Part shown: piece after piece, positions 26,487-37,825 of the stretch
Numbering within the stretch: the first letter of the stretch is position 1
Layout of the letters: every line of letters starts with the position of its first letter
Source of the DNA: Stieleria maiorica
GTDB lineage: Bacteria > Planctomycetota > Planctomycetia > Pirellulales > Pirellulaceae
Direction of reading: 5' to 3'
Assembly (NCBI RefSeq): GCF_008035925.1
Contig: NZ_CP036264.1
Coordinates: 3,842,402-3,906,401, forward strand
Length of the DNA: 64,000 bases
The notes under the pieces: generated by a model
Seen by the model: the letters and a program-made list of their open reading frames with translations, nothing else
The model's database searches: none
Told to the model about the DNA's origin: nothing
Program-made: the position numbers and the translations under genes

Positions 26487-28637
26487 ATGATCAGGATGGA
26501 CAAACGAACAGATCTAGTGACCACCGAAAAGCTGCCTCGGGCGGAGTTTCACCTCAACCAACCCTTCCCACCGGCCGGCGATCAGCCTCAAGCGATCGAG
26601 CAACTGACCAAGGGATTCAATGCCGGATCCTCGGCTCAGGTGCTGCTCGGGGCGACCGGCACTGGAAAAACCTTCACCATGGCCAACGTGATCGCTAACG
26701 TCGGCCGGCCGGCGCTGGTGTTGAGTCACAACAAAACACTCGCGGCACAGCTGTACAGTGAATTCAAGGAGTTTTTTCCTGAGAACGCCGTTCACTATTT
26801 CGTCAGCTACTACGACTACTACCAACCCGAAGCCTACATCCCCCAGCGCGACGTCTACATCGAAAAAGACGCTTCGATCAATGAAGAAATCGATCGCTTG
26901 CGTTTGGCCACCACCAGCAGCCTGGTCAGCCGCCGCGATGTCGTGATCGTCGCCTCGGTCAGCAGCATCTACGGCCTCGGTTCGCCGGAGGATTACAAGC
27001 AGTTGGTCGTCGGCCTGACGCGTGGCGAATCGATTCGCCGCGATCATTTGCTGTTAAAGCTGGTCGACGTGTTGTATGAGCGCAACGACATGGCATTCGA
27101 ACGCGGCAAGTTTCGCGTCCGCGGCGACAGCATCGAACTGTGGCCCAGCTATGAAGAATTCGCCTACCGCATCGAGATGTGGGGCGACCAGATCGACCAG
27201 ATCTCGATCATCAAACCCGTCTCCGGCGAAACCGTCAAAACACTCTCCCAAGTCTTCATCTACCCCGCCAAACACTTCGTCATGCCGGACGATCGCATCA
27301 AACGTGCGATCAGCGTGATCCGCGCAGAACTAAACCATCAGCTGGAGTTGTTCCAAAAACAGGGCAAGTTGCTCGAAGCCCAACGTCTGTCCGCGCGGAC
27401 ACGCTTTGACTTGGAGATGTTGGCCGAGGTGGGGCATTGCCCGGGCATCGAAAACTACTCGCGTCCCTTGTCGGGCAAAGAACCGGGCGCTTCGCCGGAT
27501 ACACTGTACGAATTCTTTCCCGACGATTTCATCACCTTCGTCGACGAATCACACGTCACCGTGCCCCAAGTCCGCGCGATGTACGCCGGTGACCGCAGCC
27601 GAAAGCTGACGCTGGTCGACCACGGTTTTCGATTGCCCAGCGCGCTCGACAACCGACCGCTGAAATTCGAAGAGTGGGAGGAGCGAACCGGCCAAATCTG
27701 CTTCGTCAGCGCAACCCCCAGCGATTACGAATTGGAGCGGACCGGCGGCGAAGTCATCGAACAGATCATTCGCCCAACCGGGTTGTTGGATCCGGAGGTC
27801 GAGGTGGTTTCGGCACGCGGTCAAGTCAATCATTTGATCAACGAGATTCGTGTCCGAGCCGAGCGGGACGAACGGGTACTCGTCACTGCCCTGACGAAAC
27901 GGTTGGCCGAAGACCTGGCGAATTTCTTCCAAGAACAAAACGTCCGCTGTCGCTGGCTGCACAGCGAACTCAATGCGTTTGAACGCGTGGATCTGTTGCA
28001 AGAGTTGCGCGCCGGGCACTTCGATTGTCTCGTCGGCGTCAACCTGCTCCGCGAAGGCTTGGACCTGCCGGAAGTGTCACTGGTCGCGATCCTGGACGCC
28101 GACAAGGAAGGATTTTTGCGCAGCGAAACCAGTTTGATTCAAACCATCGGCCGCGCGGCCCGAAACGCCAACAGCAAAGTGATCTTGTACGCCGACAAGG
28201 TGACCGATTCGATGCGAATGGCGATCGATGAAACCGAACGCCGCCGCGCGATCCAACAAGCGTACAACGACGAGCATGGCATCACCCCCGAAACGGTGCG
28301 CAAAAAGATCAAGGCGGGGATCGAAACCGACGCCGCCAAACGCCGCAAAACGGCCGCCAAGGCGCAGGAAGAATCCGAAACCACGTACATCACGCTCGAA
28401 TTCGTCGAAGCGTTGGAACGCGAGATGTTGTCGGCCGCCGAGGACCTGGAATTTGAGCGCGCGGCCCAGCTGCGCGACCGGGTCCTGCAGCTGAAAGAAA
28501 ACATCGGTAAACCGCTGGCGGAGGTCGAGGTGGACAAACCTGCCAGTGCGACCGGCCGTCAAAACCAACGCGGACGCCGCAAAGGCACCAAGGGGACCGG
28601 GGGACGGAGCAAGATCCCGCGCCCCAAACGCGGGTGA
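26487..28637 (+). CDS. uvrB: Excinuclease ABC subunit B
   Basis: The damage-verifying helicase subunit of nucleotide excision repair, acting with UvrA and UvrC. Walker A is [10 protein letters not shown] near residue 56; the beta-hairpin is [12 protein letters not shown]; motif II is DESHVT; motifs V-VI are [19 protein letters not shown] and QTIGRAARN. The UVR domain that contacts UvrC lies near residues 635-670 ([21 protein letters not shown]). A basic 40-residue tail rich in arginine, lysine and glycine follows. The start could be ATG at 26487 or 26496, or GTG at 26484; none has a strong ribosome binding site. About 716 residues is slightly longer than usual because of the tail. Confidence 0.96.
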   Translation: MIRMDKRTDLVTTEKLPRAEFHLNQPFPPAGDQPQAIEQLTKGFNAGSSAQVLLGATGTGKTFTMANVIANVGRPALVLSHNKTLAAQLYSEFKEFFPENAVHYFVSYYDYYQPEAYIPQRDVYIEKDASINEEIDRLRLATTSSLVSRRDVVIVASVSSIYGLGSPEDYKQLVVGLTRGESIRRDHLLLKLVDVLYERNDMAFERGKFRVRGDSIELWPSYEEFAYRIEMWGDQIDQISIIKPVSGETVKTLSQVFIYPAKHFVMPDDRIKRAISVIRAELNHQLELFQKQGKLLEAQRLSARTRFDLEMLAEVGHCPGIENYSRPLSGKEPGASPDTLYEFFPDDFITFVDESHVTVPQVRAMYAGDRSRKLTLVDHGFRLPSALDNRPLKFEEWEERTGQICFVSATPSDYELERTGGEVIEQIIRPTGLLDPEVEVVSARGQVNHLINEIRVRAERDERVLVTALTKRLAEDLANFFQEQNVRCRWLHSELNAFERVDLLQELRAGHFDCLVGVNLLREGLDLPEVSLVAILDADKEGFLRSETSLIQTIGRAARNANSKVILYADKVTDSMRMAIDETERRRAIQQAYNDEHGITPETVRKKIKAGIETDAAKRRKTAAKAQEESETTYITLEFVEALEREMLSAAEDLEFERAAQLRDRVLQLKENIGKPLAEVEVDKPASATGRQNQRGRRKGTKGTGGRSKIPRPKRG

Positions 28638-29092
28638 GCGGCGATCGGCGGTCAGTTCGCGACGACACCCACCTTGCCTCGTTCCCAGGCTCCGGGTTTG
28701 TAACGCACTGCAGCGGGGAGAAAATCAACGGACGTCAGGCGGTTCACGCAAGTGCCCCTGTTTCTTAGCCGTCGACAGAAATCGGGTAAGAAGATTTCGG
28801 GGGTAAGAAAATGATGAAATGCACCACCCATTCGATTCAGCTAATTTTCCTACCTCCAAAATCTTCTTACCTCTCCATCGTGCCACGTCGTCCTGTCGAG
28901 CCGGTAACGAAGAGGAGGGGGATGACAGAATGATTCGCGCACAGAATGGTGGTGCGATAACTCCAGCCGGCTAATCTCGTCCCCGCAGGGTTTTCCTGAT
29001 CGGAATCCGGCTGCCCCGAAGTGGGCGAATCGCCCCTCGGAACGGCGGCGCCTGGCTGTTAATCGGCGCTCGCCGCGGGTACGATTCTCGCC
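28638..29092. other. uvrB-mutS intergenic region
   Basis: This 455-bp gap holds the long hairpin at 28785-28871. Nothing else is recognisable; reading frames in it are short and lack family support. Confidence 0.6.
28785..28871. repeat. Long two-step inverted repeat (hairpin) between uvrB and mutS
   Basis: GGTAAGAAGATTT (28785-28797) is the exact inverse of AAATCTTCTTACC (28859-28871), and inside it GGTAAGAAAAT (28802-28812) pairs with ATTTTCCTACC (28844-28854) with one mismatch. The two arms also repeat each other directly (GGTAAGAA twice). It has no terminator T-tract beyond the stem. Confidence 0.8.
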
Positions 29093-31732
29093 ATGACTCC
29101 GATGATGAAACAGTACCACGAGGCGAAGGCGGCGTGCGGTGACGCACTGCTGCTGTTTCGCATGGGCGATTTTTATGAACTGTTTTTGGACGACGCCAAA
29201 ACGGCCGCCCGCATTCTCGGGCTGACCCTGACCAGTCGCGACAAGGACAGCGCCAATCCGACGGCGATGGCGGGATTCCCCCATCATCAGCTCGATTCCT
29301 ACCTGAGCAAGTTGATCCAAGCCGGGTTCCGCGCCGCGGTGTGTGAACAGGTGGAGGATCCGAAACAGGCCAAGGGGTTGGTCAAACGCGAAATCACCCG
29401 TCTGGTCAGCGCGGGGACGTTGACCGACGACGATTTGCTGAATCCGCGCGAAGCGAATTATCTGGCCGCGGTCGTGTTGCACTCGCCGCGGAAAGGCAAG
29501 AAACAGTCCGACGAGCCCGTCGCGGGAATCGCGTGGGCGGAACTGTCCAGCGGACGTTTCTGTGCCGGCGTGTTCCCGGTGTCGCGGGTCGAAGATGAAC
29601 TGGCGCGGATCGGACCGGCCGAAGTCATCTACCGCGAAGACGACGCCAATTTTTCACCGGATTCGACCGCACCCTGGTCGTGGACGGCGCGGCCGGCGTG
29701 GAGCTTTGCCGAAGACGCGTCGATCGAGTTGCTGTGCAAACAGTTCTCGGTCGGTTCGCTCGAAGGGTTCGGATTTCGCGACGATGATACCGCCGCGATT
29801 CGCGCCGCCGGCGCTGCCCTGACCTATCTGCAAGAAACACAACCCGGCGGCCTGGACCACTTTCGATCCATCTCGGCACACCACCGCAGCGGCGTTCTGG
29901 AGATCGACGCCTCGACGCGGCGCAGTCTGGAGATTACGAGAACGCTACGAACCTCCTCGCGCGACGGATCACTCGTCGATGCGATCGACATGACTTGCAC
30001 GTCGGCGGGATCGCGGTTGTTGGCCGATTGGATCGCCGCACCGCTGGTCGACTTGGACGCAATCTGCCATCGGCATGATGCCGTCGCAGAATTTCACTCG
30101 GGCGCGTCGCTGCGCGGCGATGTCCGATCGACGCTGAAGCAGACCTACGACATCACACGGTTGTTGGCTCGAATCGCAACCGGTCGAACCGGGCCGCGCG
30201 ATCTGCAACAGGTTGCGCGGACACTTTCCGGGTTGCCGACGCTGAAAGCCAAACTGGCCGGGCGAAAACCAAAGCGCATCGCACATTTGGAGTCCCATCT
30301 GCATCTGTGCCCCGAACTGCGCAGCGAATTGGAATCGGCGTTGGCCGACGAATGTCCGCTCAACGCCGCCGACGGAAACTTCGTTCGGGAAGGCTTCGAT
30401 CCCGAACTGGACTCGCTGCGCGAATTGGCTGCCGGCGGAAAGCAGTGGATCTTGGAATACCAACAAGGTCAGATGGACGCGACCGGCATCCCAAACCTGA
30501 AGGTCGGCTACAACAAGGTCTTCGGGTATTACTTGGAGGTGACCAACGCGCACAAAGACAAGGTGCCCGCGGATTTCATTCGCAAACAAACGCTGAAGAA
30601 TTGTGAACGCTACATCACGCCGGAGTTGAAAGAGTACGAGGAGAAAGTGCTTGCGGCGGATGAAAAGGCATCGGCCCGCGAGCAATTGATCTTCCACAAC
30701 CTGCGAACTCGGACGCATCAGCATTTGGCCACGCTGCAGGAAGTCGCGGCGGCGATGGCGGAGTTGGATGTGTTGGCGGCGCTTGCCGAGTTGTCCGCAC
30801 AGAGGAACTGGGTGCGTCCGCAGATGACCGATGACTCGGTGCTGCGGATCGAAGAAGGCCGGCATCCGGTGTTGGATGTGTCGTTGCCGCAAGGCGAGTT
30901 CGTGCCCAACGACTGCGTTCATTCGCCGGAAACCGGAATGATCTTACTGATCACCGGCCCCAACATGTCGGGAAAGAGCACGTACATTCGACAGGTCGCT
31001 CTTATCACCCTGTTGGCTCAAGCCGGATCGTTCGTACCCGCTCGCACCGCGTTGATCGGGATCGCCGATCGGATCTTTGCCCGCGTGGGAGCCAGCGATG
31101 AACTCAGCCGCGGCCAAAGTACGTTCATGGTCGAAATGGTTGAAACGGCGCGGATCTTGAACACCGCCTCGTCACGATCGCTGGTGATTTTGGATGAAAT
31201 CGGCCGCGGCACCAGCACCTACGACGGTCTGTCGCTGGCTTGGGCGATCACCGAGCACTTGCACGAACAAATCGGTTGCCGCACGCTGTTCGCCACCCAC
31301 TACCACGAATTGACTCAGTTGGAAGAGTCACTGCCGCGAGTTGCAAATCTGAATGTGGCGGTCAAAGAATGGAACGACGAAGTAGTCTTTTTGCACCGCA
31401 TCATTCCAGGCGGGGCGGACAAGAGTTACGGAATCCACGTCGCCCGACTGGCCGGCGTGCCGAGTGAAGTCAACGAGCGTGCCAAGGACGTGTTGGCACA
31501 GCTGGAAATCGATCATCGCGATGCACTGGATCGGCCCACGATCGCTCCGCCGCAGGGACACAACGCTCGTGAAGGCGGCTCGTACCAGTTGACGCTGTTC
31601 GGGTTCGCCGACCATCCGGTGCTCAGTCAGGTGCAGCGATTGGACCTGAATTCAATGACCCCGATCGACGCGATGCAGTTCCTGCAACGGGCCCAACGCG
31701 AATTGCAGAGCAATCCGGTGGTGAAAAGCTAG
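29093..31732 (+). CDS. mutS: DNA mismatch repair protein MutS
   Basis: An 879-residue mismatch-recognition ATPase of the MutS1 type. The mismatch-reading motif is FRMGDFYELF, with Phe27 and Glu29 as the intercalating and contacting residues. The connector and lever domains follow, and the ATPase has Walker A TGPNMSGKSTYIRQ (near residue 622), Walker B LVILDEIGRGTSTYDG and the GASDELSRGQSTFMVEM block. The final residues (TPIDAMQFLQRAQREL) form the usual C-terminal helix. The ATG at 29093 fits the family start. uvrB lies upstream on the same strand, 455 bp away, so two repair genes are neighbours but probably separate units. Confidence 0.97.
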   Translation: MTPMMKQYHEAKAACGDALLLFRMGDFYELFLDDAKTAARILGLTLTSRDKDSANPTAMAGFPHHQLDSYLSKLIQAGFRAAVCEQVEDPKQAKGLVKREITRLVSAGTLTDDDLLNPREANYLAAVVLHSPRKGKKQSDEPVAGIAWAELSSGRFCAGVFPVSRVEDELARIGPAEVIYREDDANFSPDSTAPWSWTARPAWSFAEDASIELLCKQFSVGSLEGFGFRDDDTAAIRAAGAALTYLQETQPGGLDHFRSISAHHRSGVLEIDASTRRSLEITRTLRTSSRDGSLVDAIDMTCTSAGSRLLADWIAAPLVDLDAICHRHDAVAEFHSGASLRGDVRSTLKQTYDITRLLARIATGRTGPRDLQQVARTLSGLPTLKAKLAGRKPKRIAHLESHLHLCPELRSELESALADECPLNAADGNFVREGFDPELDSLRELAAGGKQWILEYQQGQMDATGIPNLKVGYNKVFGYYLEVTNAHKDKVPADFIRKQTLKNCERYITPELKEYEEKVLAADEKASAREQLIFHNLRTRTHQHLATLQEVAAAMAELDVLAALAELSAQRNWVRPQMTDDSVLRIEEGRHPVLDVSLPQGEFVPNDCVHSPETGMILLITGPNMSGKSTYIRQVALITLLAQAGSFVPARTALIGIADRIFARVGASDELSRGQSTFMVEMVETARILNTASSRSLVILDEIGRGTSTYDGLSLAWAITEHLHEQIGCRTLFATHYHELTQLEESLPRVANLNVAVKEWNDEVVFLHRIIPGGADKSYGIHVARLAGVPSEVNERAKDVLAQLEIDHRDALDRPTIAPPQGHNAREGGSYQLTLFGFADHPVLSQVQRLDLNSMTPIDAMQFLQRAQRELQSNPVVKS

Positions 31733-32070
31733 TCTTCCGCCGCAGTTTGATTTTCGGGTAGCCGATGCGTTCGGAAAGTCGCCGTGTTCTCCGAACTCGG
31801 CACCCGCAAAAGCGAAGCTTTGCCCCGCGCCGACCTCGGAGAGGACGGCGACTGTCGGACCCAATCAAAACCTGAGCTGCGACCCGATTTTGCCTTTCTT
31901 TTTGGCAAAAAACTCGATCTTTCGTGAAACCCTGCCGGCTCGGCGTGGTTTGAACAGGGTACATCCCGGCACGGGGCCTGCTGAAAAACGGGCGGCCGTC
32001 GGGGGTCCAGGCACGACGGAACTTCTCCGTACGACACTCCTCTTTCAGTACTTTCTGGGAATCGAATTCT
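31733..32070. other. Intergenic region after mutS
   Basis: No gene is visible in this 338-bp gap. A small hairpin, TTTTGCC (31888-31894) with GGCAAAA (31904-31910), has a T-rich loop but no convincing terminator context. Confidence 0.5.
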
Positions 32071-32952
32071 ATGAAGATCACAAGCGGCCCGATGGCCCTG
32101 TTGTTCGCGGCAATCTTGGCGATGGTCGCCTCGGATGTAATGGCTCAACGCGGTGGCGGCGGCCGGCCGGGGGGCGAAGGACGCCCCGGTGGCGGGTTCC
32201 GTGGTGGCCCCGGTGGAGGATTCGGTGGCTTCGGCGGTGGGCGAGGTCCCGGTGGCGGCTCGATTCTGGGGCTGTTGCAAATCGAAGAAGTCCGGGAAGA
32301 AATCGAATTGATGCCCGACCAGGAGGAAGCACTCAAGAAAATCGCGGATGATCGCCCGCAGATGGAGCGTCCCGAGGGCATCGACTTCCGCGACCGCAGC
32401 GAAGAAAACCGAGCCAAGCTGGAAGAGTTCATGGCCAAAATGCGGGAACAACGCGAGGAGTTCGAAAACAAAGTTCGCGAGCAATTGGAAGAGGTCCTGT
32501 TGCCCGAACAGATGACTCGTCTGGAACAGATCGAAGTGCAACAGATGGGGGCCGGTGCACTGATGAACGACCGCGTCGCTGGCAAGCTAAAGTTGACTGC
32601 TACACAAAAGGATGAACTTCAAAAGACGATGGAAGCGTCACGCGAAGAAATGATGGGCAAGATGCGGGAGATGTTCCAAAGCGGAGACCGAGAAAACATC
32701 CGCGAAAAAATGGAGGAAGCACAAAAGGAAACGGAAGAAAAGCTCGTTTCGGTGCTGACCAGCGATCAAAAGAAGAACTTCGAAGAACTCAAGGGCGAAC
32801 CCTTCGAAATGCCGGAGCGACAAGGCCGTGGAGGCTTTGGTGGTCGCGGCGGATTCGGCGGACCGGGAGGTGATCGCGGTGGACGCGGCGGCCCGGGTGG
32901 AGATCGCGGTGGACGCCGAGGTGGAGGTGGACGCCCTGAGTCGGAAGAATAA
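32071..32952 (+). CDS. Secreted Gly/Arg-rich coiled-coil protein, unknown function
   Basis: A 293-residue protein with a signal peptide (LLFAAILAMVASDVMAQ, cleavage after MAQ). The mature protein begins and ends with low-complexity runs of glycine, arginine and proline (GGFRGGPGGGFGGFGGG; GGDRGGRGGPGGDRGG). The centre is about 150 residues of charged helix (FMAKMREQREEFENKVREQLEEVLLPEQ, and LKLTATQKDELQKTMEASREEMM), with a recurring L-[TL]-x-x-Q-x-x-x-L pattern like the Spy/CpxP LTxxQ motif. Spy-like periplasmic chaperone or RNA/polyanion binding by the arginine-glycine ends are possibilities, neither shown. A terminator hairpin follows at 33032. Confidence 0.72.
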   Translation: MKITSGPMALLFAAILAMVASDVMAQRGGGGRPGGEGRPGGGFRGGPGGGFGGFGGGRGPGGGSILGLLQIEEVREEIELMPDQEEALKKIADDRPQMERPEGIDFRDRSEENRAKLEEFMAKMREQREEFENKVREQLEEVLLPEQMTRLEQIEVQQMGAGALMNDRVAGKLKLTATQKDELQKTMEASREEMMGKMREMFQSGDRENIREKMEEAQKETEEKLVSVLTSDQKKNFEELKGEPFEMPERQGRGGFGGRGGFGGPGGDRGGRGGPGGDRGGRRGGGGRPESEE

Positions 32953-33283
32953 TTTGACCGAACGAAGTTAATCCTCTTCGCTGCTCGAATCGAAACGTCG
33001 ACTGCAGCGAAGCGCTCCGCTGTATCGACCAGGGACAGGTTCTCCATGTGAGACCCTGTCCCGTTTTTGTTTCAAGTTTCAACAGCGACAACTTGGAAGT
33101 TGGAACTTGAAACCTGAAACTATTGGAACAACCGTTTCAATCGTCACACCTTCGTTGCGTTTCCGCATCATCCGAGGTTGCATTTTCGCATCATCGGCGT
33201 CAGTTGCGTGCTAGGGTTCCTCGGACGAGGTCTGGATGGCCTCCTTCCCCGATCGACTCCCCGCATGCGTCTGATTCAAGCCG
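32953..33283. other. Intergenic region with terminator and inverted repeat
   Basis: After the secreted coiled-coil gene come the terminator at 33032-33068 and a second inverted repeat, GTTTCAAGTTTCAAC (33069-33083) with GTTGGAACTTGAAAC (33099-33113), one mismatch. The remaining 170 bp before the next gene show nothing recognisable. Confidence 0.6.
33032..33068 (+). terminator. Intrinsic terminator after the Gly/Arg-rich protein gene
   Basis: GGGACAGG (33032-33039) pairs with CCTGTCCC (33055-33062), extended by an inner CTC/GAG stem, and is followed by GTTTTTGTTT. Confidence 0.8.
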
Positions 33284-36151
33284 ATGTTCGCTGTCTACCC
33301 ACACTCAAGCCCCCGCGCGATGGCCGTCGATGCTTGCGCACGGACCGCGGTGACGGCGTCAACTCGTGCGAGTCGCTGGGTGTTGGTGGTGATCTTGGTT
33401 CTTGTTCAATTGGCCGGCTGCTCGCGACTTCGACTTCCCGCAATTGACCCGACGGGGCAACGGATTTTCAATCCTCTACCGGCGACGACATCGATCGCGT
33501 TGCCCGGGTCGGCTGGTGAAGGTCGGCTGGGGAATTGTTTTCGAAAGCTCGGTGACCCGCTGAATGTCCGTCCGTTTTCGCTGCCCGAGCCCGCGTTTCC
33601 TGAGCCGGCCGACCCGCCCGCTTGCCTGACACCGGTGCCAAACACACCCGCGGCACCACTGACGTCCGTCGGCGGTGCGCCCAGCGGACCTTGTGTGCCG
33701 AGCGCCCCCTGCACGGAGGACTGCAAGCATGGTCCGCCGGCGATTCTGTACGGCAACGAGTGCCAAATGAAAGAGCTCTGCCGGTTGCCCAAACGCGGCA
33801 AACGAGGCTGCATCCTGCTCTCGCCGCAAAAGATCGTCGCACCGGTCGGTGGCGAGGTTCTTTTGTTGTCGGGAATCTGCGGCGACCAGGGCTACCTGCA
33901 AGTCGGCGAGCCGTTGGAGTGGATGTTGACGCCGGAAAGCGTCGGCACGTTTATCCAAGTCGGTGACGATGACCCGGGCGTGATGCATCGTTTGGCGCGG
34001 ATCAAAAAAGCGTCCAAACAAGATCCCTCCTACGCGTTCGGCGTGACCAGCACCAAACGCGTCAAGATCACGCGCGGAAACCTGAACCCCAACGACGACG
34101 TGCAACTGGAAAAAGGGCAAACATGGATCAGCGTCAGCAGCCCCAGTGAAGGGACCAGCAAGGTTACCGTGCTGGCACCCGAGAGTGAGTGTTGGGATCA
34201 ACGAAAAGCGACCGCGACGATCTACTGGGTCGATGCGGCACGCCAGTTCCCGGGAACCCAGATCGTACCGGCGGGAACCCCAGTCACGTTGACGACGCGG
34301 GTCACGCGATCCGAAGGCATGTTGCCGGCTCGGGGATGGAAGGTCTACTACGAAATCATGCAGCCCGAACTCGGTTCGTTCGCTTCGACCGGGGCGTCCT
34401 TCGTCGAAGCCACCGTCGATGGCGAAGGCAACGCGACCGTTCAGTTGATCCCAACGCCGGGCACCTCGGGCACTGCAGCGATTGCCATGCGCGTGATTCG
34501 GCCCGGCGGTGAAACCGACAACATGCCGCCGCTGACGTTGTTCACCGGCGAGACGTTTGTCACGTGGAGTGCCCCTCAATTGGCGATCCGTGCCGGTGCA
34601 CCCTCGATCGCGTCCTTCGGTATCCCCTTCGAAGCCGCCGCGGCGGTGTCCAACCCCGGCGACCAAGCGGCCACCAACGTGCGTGTGGTCATGCAGATTC
34701 CGCCGGGCGTTCAAGCATCCAGCACCGATTCATTCGCACAGAACCTGCCGAACGCAATTGTCTGGGAGATCGGTGAATTGCCGGCCCAGCAGGAATTGGA
34801 TCTGTTGCTCAATGTCACCACCGAATCTTCGATGGTATTGAACTTCGAAGCCCGCGCGGATGGACCATTGGTGGCGACCACCTCGGTCACGGTGGACGTG
34901 TTCCGACCGTCGTTGGTGTTGAGTGTTGCACCCGAAAAAGACCGTTACGAGGTCGGCGAAGAGGTGACGTTTAATATTGACGTCCGAAACACCGGTGATC
35001 GACCGCTCACGAATCTGCAATTGATCGCCAATGGCGACGATTCGATGCTGCACACGCCCAGCAACTTACGACGTGTGGTTAAACCCAAACAGGATCCCAA
35101 CACGCAAGAAGACATTCCGCTACAGCCCGGTGAAACCTGGCCCGTTGCCGTCACCTTCATTGCCACCGATCCCGGGCGACGTTGCATCCAGCTGGAAGCG
35201 ACCGCTGATGCCGGCCAACGTGCGACGACCGAGTCCTGCGTGACGGTGGTCAACCAGCCACCGCCGACACCTGCGGTCAGCGCGACGCTCTCCGGACGCA
35301 GCAGGACCTCGGTCGGTAACGAAACACTGTTCCGCGGCGTTATCGTCAACACCGGCAGCGTTCCGCTGGACAACGTGAAGGTCACGATGGCCTATGATCC
35401 GCAATTGAGCCCACTCGGGGCGACCGATCAATACTTGTCCGATTCGCGATCCGGCCAGTACATGATCGAGTGGGTGATCCCGCGTATGGAACCCGAAACC
35501 AGCGAAACCTTGGAAGCCAATTTCCAGGTCATCGGAACCAACCCGCGAAGCACCGTCGTGTTGGCCGTTGAATCACAACAAGGCGCCCGAGCGAGCGAAC
35601 AGTTGCAGTTCGAAATCTTGCCCGCCGCGGTCCGACAACCCGCCCCAGCACCGGCGCCCCCGAACAACCTGCCGCCGGCCACGGCGCCACCGATGATTCC
35701 CGATCGGCAACCTGTGCCAGCACCTGATCAGGGGCCGGCACCGAGTCCGACGCCTCGCCAGCCGGCCGAGCCGCAAGCATTAGGATTGACGATCACCGGC
35801 CCTAATGCGGCAGTGTTCGTCAATCAACCGATCCGCTACGACTTGAAGGTCACCAACCCGTCGTCACAACCTGACGGCAATGTCAGCATCCGGTTTAATC
35901 TGCCCGAAGGGGTCGATGTGATTCGGGTCACGCAACCCCTGAGTCCTGAATTGGGCGAGTTCAGTCCCAACGGCGGCTACATCTACTTGAAAGACATCGG
36001 AACGCTCAGACCGTTTGAATCGATCGACTACCTGATCCTGTTGACTTGCAATCAACCGAAAACGTTCACGATCACTGCCGAAGCGGTCAGCCGAGGCAAA
36101 CCGCTGGGGGCACGGTCCGAAGTGACGACACAGGTGTTTAGCGATCAGTGA
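33284..36151 (+). CDS. Large lipoprotein with DUF11-like repeats
   Basis: A 955-residue probable lipoprotein. A lipobox LAGC (cysteine 46) follows the hydrophobic VLVVILVLVQ. An in-frame ATG at 33320 would give a shorter leader and is equally possible. The next 130 residues are rich in cysteine and proline (CLTPVPN, CVPSAPCTEDCKHG). From about residue 430 there are at least three DUF11-like Ig-fold repeats, seen as AAAVSNPGDQAATNVRVVMQIPPGV, FNIDVRNTGDRPLTNLQLIANGD and FRGVIVNTGSVPLDNVKVTMAYDP, then a proline-rich linker near 790 and a last repeat. Such repeats occur in bacterial surface proteins. A structural cell-envelope role is likely but unproven. Confidence 0.8.
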   Translation: MFAVYPHSSPRAMAVDACARTAVTASTRASRWVLVVILVLVQLAGCSRLRLPAIDPTGQRIFNPLPATTSIALPGSAGEGRLGNCFRKLGDPLNVRPFSLPEPAFPEPADPPACLTPVPNTPAAPLTSVGGAPSGPCVPSAPCTEDCKHGPPAILYGNECQMKELCRLPKRGKRGCILLSPQKIVAPVGGEVLLLSGICGDQGYLQVGEPLEWMLTPESVGTFIQVGDDDPGVMHRLARIKKASKQDPSYAFGVTSTKRVKITRGNLNPNDDVQLEKGQTWISVSSPSEGTSKVTVLAPESECWDQRKATATIYWVDAARQFPGTQIVPAGTPVTLTTRVTRSEGMLPARGWKVYYEIMQPELGSFASTGASFVEATVDGEGNATVQLIPTPGTSGTAAIAMRVIRPGGETDNMPPLTLFTGETFVTWSAPQLAIRAGAPSIASFGIPFEAAAAVSNPGDQAATNVRVVMQIPPGVQASSTDSFAQNLPNAIVWEIGELPAQQELDLLLNVTTESSMVLNFEARADGPLVATTSVTVDVFRPSLVLSVAPEKDRYEVGEEVTFNIDVRNTGDRPLTNLQLIANGDDSMLHTPSNLRRVVKPKQDPNTQEDIPLQPGETWPVAVTFIATDPGRRCIQLEATADAGQRATTESCVTVVNQPPPTPAVSATLSGRSRTSVGNETLFRGVIVNTGSVPLDNVKVTMAYDPQLSPLGATDQYLSDSRSGQYMIEWVIPRMEPETSETLEANFQVIGTNPRSTVVLAVESQQGARASEQLQFEILPAAVRQPAPAPAPPNNLPPATAPPMIPDRQPVPAPDQGPAPSPTPRQPAEPQALGLTITGPNAAVFVNQPIRYDLKVTNPSSQPDGNVSIRFNLPEGVDVIRVTQPLSPELGEFSPNGGYIYLKDIGTLRPFESIDYLILLTCNQPKTFTITAEAVSRGKPLGARSEVTTQVFSDQ

Positions 36152-36158
36152 GGCCCCC

Positions 36159-36373
36159 TGCCAGCACGACGCGTCAGCGAGTGGCTGACGATGGAAGCTT
36201 CATGCACCCGGGCCGCTCGCTGACCGGCCTGTTGATTTAGTCCGATCCTACGTGGGATTAGCCGTTTCGCGCGAGCGTACGGGCATTGAAACAGCAATAG
36301 TTTGCACCGGCGCCCGTAGGCTCGCGCCATACGGCTGATTCATTCAACAGGCCGTCACACTGCCCGCTGGCAT
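36159..36373. repeat. About 215-bp palindromic mobile-like element, copy 1
   Basis: It starts with TGCCAGCACGACGCG and ends with the inverse terminus GCTGGCA. Inside are inverted arms GGCCTGTTGA (36226-36235) and TCAACAGGCC (36344-36353), and a further inverted pair carrying AGCCGTTTCGCGCGAG and GCTCGCGCCATACGGCT. Copy 2 is at 39377-39600. No ORF is encoded. Confidence 0.75.
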
Positions 36374-36379
36374 CCGGTT

Positions 36380-37816
<1,437 letters not shown>

Positions 37817-37825
37817 CTAACTGCA

